A stretch of 64,000 nt of DNA, taken from the NCBI RefSeq assembly GCF_963678635.1, contig NC_087065.1, positions 1,924,001-1,988,000 on the forward strand, written 5' to 3'. Position 1 is the stretch's first letter; every line of letters starts with the position of its first letter. This stretch comes from Symsagittifera roscoffensis. Its lineage: Eukaryota; Xenacoelomorpha; Acoela; Convolutidae. This document shows positions 33,201 to 38,216 of the stretch, piece after piece. The translations under genes were made by a program, and so were the position numbers. Under the pieces are notes generated by a model. The model had not been told where the DNA came from and searched no databases. It was given only the letters and a program-made list of their open reading frames with translations.

Positions 33201-33812
33201 GTGGGGGTAGGACTTACCCACACTGAAAACTTGATAATAAAAAAATTGAGAATAGCAAGAGAAACAGGAAACTTAGAAGCAGAAACAGGCGAAGAACCTA
33301 AGAAACCTGACATAGGCAGGGTAGTTGAGTCATATTTTAACTTACCAAATGAATATTCAAGTAACATAGTACTAACAGATAGTGATTTCATACTCACAAA
33401 CAGAACATGTGCGATAGCAATCACCGCAGACATGAGTTTTAGGACGGCGCTAGCGGCAGATTTTAAGAGGGAATACAAAAACGTGGAATTCCTTTGGAAG
33501 CAAAGACCAGGGATAGGGGGCGTAGCAGCCTTACCCCCGGCGGTGTCGCAGATACCGGGAAAGTACTTATGCTTCTTGGTAACGAGGGCGACAGAGAAGC
33601 AGCACGTGGACCCAGAAAACCTAGTCTTGTCTTTGACGAGGCTGAGGGACTTCCTTGTGGAAATGGACGTGAAGGAGCTTTCGCTTCCAGTGTACGATCC
33701 AAATAGAGGAAGACTGCATCCTCGGGAATTGTACGCGCTTGTACACGTGATATTCTCTGATACGAACATAAAAGTGTATCTACATAAGAAATATTACTTA
33801 AGTATAGGCTGA
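24210..33812 (+). CDS. Element B ORF1: Gag-protease-RT-RNase H-integrase-macro polyprotein, 3200 aa
   Basis: One uninterrupted frame from ATG 24210. In order: basic/disordered N-terminus; coiled coil (residues about 300-430); Gag-like domain (about 590-740); two C-x2-C-x4-H-x4-C knuckles (about 800 and 852); a degenerate protease-like module with TTGG (about 1060-1122), then an active-type module with LLDTGAVVS (about 1155-1258); RT (about 1490-1655) with YVDD near 29143; RNase H (about 1787-1880); an acidic spacer with three LSGE units; H-x4-H...C-x2-C finger (about 2410-2460); integrase core with D in QIDHQ, D in QSDNG and E in GLVERQ, 35 residues between the last two; GPY/F module; acidic linker; macro domain (about 3045-3200). 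All catalytic residues I can identify are present, so it looks functional. Confidence 0.95.
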   Translation: MSLDKSRIPKRGNSSRKFIPEKQRKTMTDPFVDWIKRTRSDKEGTVSGRMVETRSQKTSEERRELLEVEVNTDHTMNDNQGVNGLEGRGRRLASESTPVEQGHDFATSTGTLDREEMSELSDISTEVTATRRSPTDNTMMASGTGKQTTSSSFSERMKNTFGNIFPFSMGGGAGNDGGSQEEEDEEEQGDFGSQVSLNSSIQENEAYVGRETGTMDKFGVVTTINKEANTPGQSKDFAIRTSSEPQTGESRTRGLGNALADSEIDNEKTSRQRVKARISTSTKLPGTDRVTPPLVTPLMDNGAALEEALNNIVGSLGEQNEQMSIRMSELERAVHIERESLREEINRNRQEVGRSEKRLKERTDEHMTRNLSRMTREAEQRELRLRADMEKLRIQQEQSLGSLDIKIDAMMERRTQAIMDRLDGLLSSKSGPKEGEPNSGGPSREPRVNFNEHQRKKTYGSTRGRGSSSGYATRGNTAWGPNSRASSTGNRQTSNERPTQSTHATGRSDSGNMGHTSPRRSHMGQAGNAHGDSDCRDAPHTEPSTRCEDTQAGHSRDATAMATAFEPLNRSLETFLTRLSRTNERSEKSRRVFKKPRCYKDEFDGCIDTWIEVMKLHFEEEDLSERQECSALTSNLEGTALNCVMAKKQYQRDTAEKIFEILLNRFGSGVQGHQAMMRFEKRRQREDETIDKFLDDLEMLRRRSQPDESNRRMNLAVASKFIDGVKNDELRTMLATHYTPLSTNAPTPEELRLKSKEYLLLKPPSRSGYYKNNYGNFNNGPANQGNNWYKPRDDMDKRRSCANCSSTDHHVSACPAYKQGMKAIGFSLEDEDASELDHEDFMRGVIAKFGPRCFFCNLEGHFKSDCPQFWDAVADIKHPRHEEALSGVKASKARLLSEAEARRKDKPQELAAKKMQAVTEEAREPEPATAADDFKIDYKAAAKDALNRVQQELVTKEIEQKVKLELENEKLQEQLNTFEAMEFEETKTPSSLDMKLKVISGKRFGMAPKGKKIQSIISVAGHQVIRNLSEPSEFTLMHLDTYPDYLRQVEPRTESRAVRALLTTGGPRMKKLHGRYLEVYGPYQIMLNVDGISIYTRTYITTDDDQMGQIYLGEEELKVRRIGHDAMMEQDAVHIGYEADVTAHLLDTNGTKIGVTGLLDTGAVVSVMPIKTWERMGFTREDLIPTNLRLAAANRGAIYVAGRTPVTVLHMGGRNLWMSFLVVENLDDADQFILGRDFVRNFDVMIDLNNGLIRIRNPDRKYVKRPIKRIITDENKVPVFSDRKVKLQPGQAVVAIFRMRNLNSLSDSKQVCLIPNPNSQSSVILGRSFSVTRNGLCVSVLLNTLDTTVSIQRGNKLGYALPMRTDYEETENSKKYSVKDCPYHANKDKILKRINELKSIHKLFSMKSETDDGLSSCSNFPERPSSYELDSDKPVLPEIEHLKGKIGEGDFEKLRDLLDRNAEVFSKHKADIGCCNFVEHEIELEEGAVPHREGARRMTPHKSEACRAEIEMLLEYDMIEPSKSPWACGVVMAKKKGGQLRFCCDFRYLNAVTIKDAYPIPRIDESLSKLGDAKFFTTLDLGSAFWQVPLRKKDREKTGFACELGLYQWKRMPFGLCNATATFQRLMAQALTGVTKKYGNLLMCYVDDVVIATPTLEDHIDRLDEVFGCMKRAGLKCKPSKCEILRDSIKYLGRMVDRHGVRPDPEAVEAVLTWKAPRTDTQLMSFLGFANYYREFIKGYADKVYPMQKLMRNKGKKFEWNDEAQVAFENIKRELCEAPVLGMPTEKGMYVLDTDASVVAISGILHQEQEWNGRTVLRPIAYGSKVLSDTEMKYGEPKAEMFAVVTFVEKYRAYLGSAPFKLRVDNRALSWLKTYSMDQSYIGRWIVRLDGYHMIIEHRMRDKHQNADSLSKKTEFYERLEQKQANQAEVKEGFSFLDKETYEALPLTRWLDKSGHPIPGHPELPVEKAAEIKILSREDPVPLDLLLRSNLVQQELSRMNINSLSLLDKTVQVTPQVMRILGGLLEREVARDDPEWTAAVASLTVSEKVKIMPSRQQHEENKRDCRTIVQQLVSSIPQEILTSTSYGRKEQGSSKRKKTVTFVDREKEGEEVEQNLLQDYLSGEKDEEKNQRSQDQHPGQGNLSGESEINEEIPDEKQDRENKVLSGEFRWMRRKHRHDLEERAVYSTTSSTDDDSRNSGMDTYSDRNSSSGSELSELAIHTLLVETRARDLDREVYQDPDSDRYLIPSERVFDNAADDLETIAVSKRSISLLPQKEVVRTDLQPFQQETQPLAKIWCVKMEEDTHQPNELNSQMRVMKTYLKARYRLSDLLRAQRNDRMTSNLKRWIENGAPDKGDLEEDSYRILRQYFMQKEGRLYLNKDGIVACRRREEDKVLYKYNAIVLPQLYQTELLFRSHDQMGHQGIDKVYQRILKRFEWPGMKKACEKWVTACLSCQQVKDPRKLRFPLQSIESSEFNEVVQIDHQKICMTDSGYNQVLVMIDHFTKYAEAVPCITASAEETCDHLINTWIARHGCPMTFQSDNGTAFVGELTKELMRRSQVAQAHSTTYHPQTNGLVERQNRTLVSMLRVYCSRYMTDWDRYLPQVMGAYNSTQHSTTGVSPHMMLTGHEKSLPLTFFYPEYEGKKTSPQVYVRDVIKRQQELNDLCRRNTQQAQARQRKRFDKKAAGAKAYSVGDYVWVFQNVIPPKGTKKLLKKWRGPFMITEVQQEGRFYRLSTGRAAHYENIKPHNPSTEDWCIPADMEKGDYLMMDPACEINEKGTREKNDGNEVVEEGTDTPLDLDPNEQIEADDETLPYAEEDWQDSEQTEIPKNMEPDLPFTMQTRQKDGMRPRKKYNPYGDDFVVDRIDLKKIVEEVVGLEEITVSQDIDIVDDHNDEWVDDWSKPEVEFDDEQQQSNEQDLTNLRVLEWLNEMTSDPKKTSVTIQDVDRESAKYIKTERDDPSWAAQEGQLLIPASNLDLIPGMRSTGTPMDIFVRGVGVGLTHTENLIIKKLRIARETGNLEAETGEEPKKPDIGRVVESYFNLPNEYSSNIVLTDSDFILTNRTCAIAITADMSFRTALAADFKREYKNVEFLWKQRPGIGGVAALPPAVSQIPGKYLCFLVTRATEKQHVDPENLVLSLTRLRDFLVEMDVKELSLPVYDPNRGRLHPRELYALVHVIFSDTNIKVYLHKKYYLSIG
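30570..30713 (+). repeat. Three TTGTCCGGGGAG units at exact 66-nt spacing in the ORF1 spacer
   Basis: Identical 12-mers start at 30570, 30636 and 30702, each encoding Leu-Ser-Gly-Glu in frame, with diverged acidic sequence between. This is a degenerate 22-residue tandem repeat. Elements A and C have one full copy and one shortened copy at the equivalent place (11234-11245 and 11288-11297; 60512-60523 and 60463-60472). Confidence 0.8.
33186..33223 (+). promoter_or_regulatory. 38-nt block conserved at nucleotide level inside pol (element B copy)
   Basis: It encodes part of the FVRGVGVGLTH segment before the macro domain. All 38 bases equal those of elements A and C, and conservation extends upstream to 33164 with few changes. 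The TTGTCCGGGGAG within it (33190-33201) is in a different reading frame from the three copies at 30570-30713. Confidence 0.6.
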
Positions 33813-34202
33813 GTGATGAGCGAGAGGGTGTTAGGCCAAAGACCAAGTTGCATGTAATATGTGATATGTGTGTTATGTTATGTTATGTTATGTGTTACGT
33901 TATTAAGATCATGGGTAAGTAAGCGTTAGTGACCATGAACAACTAAATGACGATCTTGGGAATAGATCCAAAGTTTGGACTGTCCAATCTTAGGTCGAAT
34001 TCCAAAATTTTAGAAACCAATTGATTTTAATAAATTTTAGGATAAATATCTTTTTATCTGAACTGTTTTAAGCAGATTTTAACGATATATGTTAAGGTGA
34101 AACTGACAGGTGTGACAGTCGTGATTCCTTTTCTAGATCCTGATTGATCATTTAAATTACTCACTTGAGTCAAAGAATCGAATCAAACTTGAAAAGAATA
34201 GA
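33813..34202 (+). other. Element B spacer between ORF1 and ORF2
   Basis: 390 bp non-coding. It contains a short TGTTA-type repeat (about 33868-33900) and a candidate 3' splice site. It is not alignable by eye with the A/C spacer apart from the splice-site-like motif. Confidence 0.65.
34124..34136 (+). promoter_or_regulatory. Candidate 3' splice site before ORF2 (element B)
   Basis: GATTCCTTTTCTAG followed by ATC, 66 nt before the ORF2 ATG. Position and the AG-ATC junction match the stronger sites in elements A and C. Confidence 0.35.
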
Positions 34203-37200
34203 ATGGACAACTTCAACCTGGATGAATTGATGGACCTGGCAGAGGCATATGTAGGACCGATGGTAGATGCGATCTATCGTCGGCTGATCGAACGAGACTT
34301 CGCTCTGGAGGACCCAGAGGTGGTCATGTTGCTGACCGCCCTGATCAACATCTTGGGGCACGACAACCGTGGGGACCGCCCCACGGAAGTCCTGTTGATG
34401 GCAGCATATGGAGAAAGAGGAGTACTAGACCGCCCGAACATGAGAGTGATGAGGTGGAGAAACGGGGCTCTCTCAGGGAGTGACTTGGCGAATGAGCCTG
34501 GGTTGGGAAGTTCTAGGACTTACCAACCAGGTGAGATGCCAATGCCCTCCAAGCCCAAACCTGGGCTGACGAGAATGCATCGGGAGATGAACAGCGAGGC
34601 GACCTCATCTGGTTCACCACTGAGAGCAGCTGTGCCACCAAAAGGGGCGAAAGTAACACAGAAGGTTCAGACGAACCAAACCATACAAGATCTGGACGAG
34701 ATGAACGATCAACTGAGGAGTACGAAGAAGGAGTTAGACGATATGACGAAGACCATGCTGGCGATGGAGGAAGACCGGGACATGTGGAGAAAGTTGTTTG
34801 AAGACTGCAACAAAAAACAGGGTCAAGAGATCGAACGCTTAAGGCAGGAATACAAAGAGCGATCGGAACAGGCGGCGTTGACGACGTCCATTGAGAAAGT
34901 GATACCTGCAAGGGATATTCCTCGTGGGCAGTCCCCGATGGAGCTCTTGACACCTCGAGAAATGAGTCAAACAACGGAGACACGGCTTCCAGCAGAGACG
35001 AACCGAGTAACAATCCCGGATCCTAGTGACACCTTGGGTGATCCCGTCGTAGAACAGACAGTGAGAAAACTGATAGAGACAGCTGGACGATTGGTCGCTA
35101 ACAAGAATGCACCAGGTTCCGGGGTGACTGCACCCTATGGAACGATTGACGATACGGGCAGAGTACAACTGTCCCAGACAGTAATCAGACAAGGGATGAG
35201 TAACGTGACACCACTCATGGGGAACTCGAGAATCCCAGAGAGGAAAGTAAGGAAGATGCCAGCGAAGAAAGTGTCTCGTGTAATAGACGTGCAGAAGAAT
35301 AATCAATTGAAGTATAATTTCACGGGAGTTCCGGAGACAGATCCGAGAGCCTGCTTCAATCGAGCTACCTGGAGCCCGGCTGTGAACCTGCAGCAACCAC
35401 CACTCGGGACATCTCACCTGATATTGGGAGACAGCTTAGTCAGAGTGCTGTCGAATTTGAGGACCTCATGGGTCACCACGGTGATGGCCTTTGGAGGCGC
35501 GACGATTGCCCAATTATATCGCATGGTGGAGCTGATGAATCCAGGGAAGATACCCAATGTGATGATCTTAGTTGGGACGAATGATATCTCCAGAGGATCA
35601 GATGAGCAGGAAGCACTGTGGGAATCAATGATGGTGTGTTTGTTTACTACTCTGTGGCAGAAGTTCAGTTGCGCGGTACTGACCGTTTGCACGGTGCCAA
35701 TGAACGCAAGAAGCCTGACAGCATCAGGAAGAAGGCACAACGAGGGAGTCATGAGATGGAACAACATCTTGAGAAACCTAGCAAATCGAAATGCCGGAAG
35801 AATGATCCTCATGGACATTGAACATGAATTGAGAGCCATGGATCAAGCCAGACTGACCACAGATGGCATCCACTTCGACAGTGTCGAAGGACAAGCTTGG
35901 TTGAATCGAGTCTTCCAAGAACGGTTGGATGAGCTGGAAGCAGAACTCTTTGACACAGGAGTGCTGAAGGAAGAGGGAACGGTGAGTGATACGGTGATCA
36001 CCACCTTTGTACCTCCTAACCTGGAAACACGCTTGGGTACGGTCCCAGCCGTCACAAATTACCGGCAACAAAGCTCCGGTGAACCAGGTCGAAGAACAGA
36101 CGTACAAGATCGGTTGGGAGAAGCACCGATGAGGAGGACAATTCATCCTAGGAAAAGGATAGGACCTGTCAACCAATCAATCGAGGAAGTAGCAGGCACA
36201 TCCAGATCGGACACTAGATCGAAGACGACGAGTACCAGTCGAGAGGAGAGACCGAGCAGAGGCTCATTGATGTGGTCGCGATCCATACCGTCTCCTTGGC
36301 ATATATACAAAGAAGAACTAATGAAGCTGGACCTACAGAGAGTGAGCTTCATCGAAGATGCAAGGAGGATGCTGAATGGAGCGACGCTATCCGTCAGCAG
36401 ATTGTACTCGATAACCGGCGTAGACTGGTTGATAGCCGCTAGCATAAATTTCAGCTCCACGACGGCCTTGAGATTTGCCGACTTGGAGGGACTGCCCTCC
36501 AACAACACAATAGGACCTGTGAATGCAAGACCGTTGCAAGATGTGAGATTGAACCATGATGAGAGGAATCGTGAAGAAAGGCCAGGAAGATTCCTGACGG
36601 CGAGAGCGCCGATTGGACAACACGTGAAGATATTTAGGCAATTGACGACACCACCTGGTCATGTGAAGGAGAGAGTGTACCCAAAACTAGTGAACCAAGA
36701 TGGTGATGCCCAGAGATATGGCGGATTGACAGCGATAAAGAAAGATGAGACCATCTTCGCCGCCTACGACAAAGCAGAGATGAGAAAGGCCAAAATCATG
36801 GTAGTAGCGAACTCAGAGTTCGTGTACACCTCTATGTCTTTGTTTTGGCCGGACGTCATAATGCTGGCCGCAGTTGACCTAGACCTATTGCAATCAGTGT
36901 CATTGGCTATAGGGGTACAAAGGCAGACAGAAATGAACCCGATAACGATTGTGTTTGCTGGCATCAATGACCATCTACACAGTAGAGGTTTTCTGAGCAG
37001 GCTCAGAGATCCTGCAACAGCAGAAAACGCAGTATGGCCAGCGATAAAAGACATCCTGGAGTCAATGGGTGAAGTGGTAGACGCGACAAAGGAGGGATCA
37101 TTCAACAAAGTGACATTGAGAGTAGTATTTGCGTTGTCTCCGGGATATGCACATCTCCCGGATGGATTGAAATTTGTGTATGCAATGGTAGCCTTACTTT

Positions 37201-38216
37201 CGGAGGGAAAATATGATGTGATCATATCAGCCCCGAATCGCATGATAGAAATGGAGAACCTGAGGCCACTTAAGGCTGAACTGCCTGCAGTATGGTCAGA
37301 TATCTCAAACGCGATGAGAGGGTTCAAGGACCACGCGCTACACATGTTGGTGTTGGACGAAGTGCTGGGGTTGGAACTGTCCAACTTCAGTCGGCAACTC
37401 AAACTGAAACCAGGAATAGATGACGACCATCGAGTGATCACGGCGATGTCCAACGACTTGTGGTTCCGAGCAATGGAAGTGGCGAGTGAAGACACGAGAA
37501 GAAAGAATTCACTGGAGACGAGAGCTCATCTGGAAGCGATGGTGCTGAGAACCAAGCCGGAAGCAAACCAGTGGCTACACCTGAATCCGAGAGTAGCGGC
37601 ATTGGGTGCAGATGCTTTTCAGCAAGGCCCAGTAATGATCACTAAAATACACGCCTACTTGTTGAAGGAGGTGAACCTGGCGGAAAATGCCGGAGAAAAG
37701 ACAGCTGAGTTCGTGAACAGAATGTGTCAGATTACTCTGGAAACCTTCTGGACCCAGGAAGTGAAAGGACAGGAGGGATTTGAAAGGACAGACAGCATGC
37801 TAGAAGGGTTGGGAGCCGGATGGACCGCGTCCTTCTTGGCAAAAGTCTACCCGAAAGTCTCGCACTACTTGATAAAGGAATTCCTCCAAGCGGTAGTGAA
37901 AGTATCGATAGTGGAATTAATAGCCTTGTTCGTGACATTTGGAGCGGAGAATTTCGTGAAAGGACCGGCGATACTGCTTACGGATGGAATACAGAACCTG
38001 CGACTAGATGGACTTCTGACATTGATCGCAATAACCCACGGAAACTTGGGAGGACTGATGAAACTGGCACGTTGTCCAGAGCAGATGAAAGAGAGAGTGA
38101 GGAATCTGGATATGAAGAAATCCACAGACTCGTGGAACAAAATAAGAGACCTGAGACACACTCTTATCCAGTATCTCTTGCAGCAGAATCGCTTTGGAAC
38201 CGGAGGAAGATGTTAG
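34203..38216 (+). CDS. Element B ORF2: coiled coil, SGNH esterase-like domain and second SGNH-like domain, 1337 aa
   Basis: Start ATG 34203 aligns with A ORF2. Residues about 160-225 are a coiled coil. Residues about 405-575 are an SGNH hydrolase domain: Ser411 in GDS (35433-35435), Gly in FGGAT (about 432), Asn460 in GTND, Asp554 and His557 in DGIH. This family removes acyl or acetyl groups from varied substrates; the substrate here is unknown. Residues about 865-1095 resemble a second SGNH domain (ANSEF at 871, GIND with Asn922, DDDH with His1076), with the first block altered. A hydrophobic stretch follows near residue 1245, not clearly a membrane segment. No signal peptide, so a cytosolic or particle-associated protein is likely. 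The frame ends early relative to element A because of a +1 shift before 38216. The tandem duplication starts inside it at 35425. Confidence 0.88.
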   Translation: MDNFNLDELMDLAEAYVGPMVDAIYRRLIERDFALEDPEVVMLLTALINILGHDNRGDRPTEVLLMAAYGERGVLDRPNMRVMRWRNGALSGSDLANEPGLGSSRTYQPGEMPMPSKPKPGLTRMHREMNSEATSSGSPLRAAVPPKGAKVTQKVQTNQTIQDLDEMNDQLRSTKKELDDMTKTMLAMEEDRDMWRKLFEDCNKKQGQEIERLRQEYKERSEQAALTTSIEKVIPARDIPRGQSPMELLTPREMSQTTETRLPAETNRVTIPDPSDTLGDPVVEQTVRKLIETAGRLVANKNAPGSGVTAPYGTIDDTGRVQLSQTVIRQGMSNVTPLMGNSRIPERKVRKMPAKKVSRVIDVQKNNQLKYNFTGVPETDPRACFNRATWSPAVNLQQPPLGTSHLILGDSLVRVLSNLRTSWVTTVMAFGGATIAQLYRMVELMNPGKIPNVMILVGTNDISRGSDEQEALWESMMVCLFTTLWQKFSCAVLTVCTVPMNARSLTASGRRHNEGVMRWNNILRNLANRNAGRMILMDIEHELRAMDQARLTTDGIHFDSVEGQAWLNRVFQERLDELEAELFDTGVLKEEGTVSDTVITTFVPPNLETRLGTVPAVTNYRQQSSGEPGRRTDVQDRLGEAPMRRTIHPRKRIGPVNQSIEEVAGTSRSDTRSKTTSTSREERPSRGSLMWSRSIPSPWHIYKEELMKLDLQRVSFIEDARRMLNGATLSVSRLYSITGVDWLIAASINFSSTTALRFADLEGLPSNNTIGPVNARPLQDVRLNHDERNREERPGRFLTARAPIGQHVKIFRQLTTPPGHVKERVYPKLVNQDGDAQRYGGLTAIKKDETIFAAYDKAEMRKAKIMVVANSEFVYTSMSLFWPDVIMLAAVDLDLLQSVSLAIGVQRQTEMNPITIVFAGINDHLHSRGFLSRLRDPATAENAVWPAIKDILESMGEVVDATKEGSFNKVTLRVVFALSPGYAHLPDGLKFVYAMVALLSEGKYDVIISAPNRMIEMENLRPLKAELPAVWSDISNAMRGFKDHALHMLVLDEVLGLELSNFSRQLKLKPGIDDDHRVITAMSNDLWFRAMEVASEDTRRKNSLETRAHLEAMVLRTKPEANQWLHLNPRVAALGADAFQQGPVMITKIHAYLLKEVNLAENAGEKTAEFVNRMCQITLETFWTQEVKGQEGFERTDSMLEGLGAGWTASFLAKVYPKVSHYLIKEFLQAVVKVSIVELIALFVTFGAENFVKGPAILLTDGIQNLRLDGLLTLIAITHGNLGGLMKLARCPEQMKERVRNLDMKKSTDSWNKIRDLRHTLIQYLLQQNRFGTGGRC

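Noticed and set aside
33041-33769. 242-codon minus-strand frame
   Set aside because: Antisense to the macro domain region; the same shadow occurs at the equivalent place in A and C because the sense protein is conserved.
34203-38216. ORF2 as an envelope glycoprotein
   Set aside because: No signal peptide, no clear membrane anchor, no cleavage site; esterase and coiled-coil features instead.
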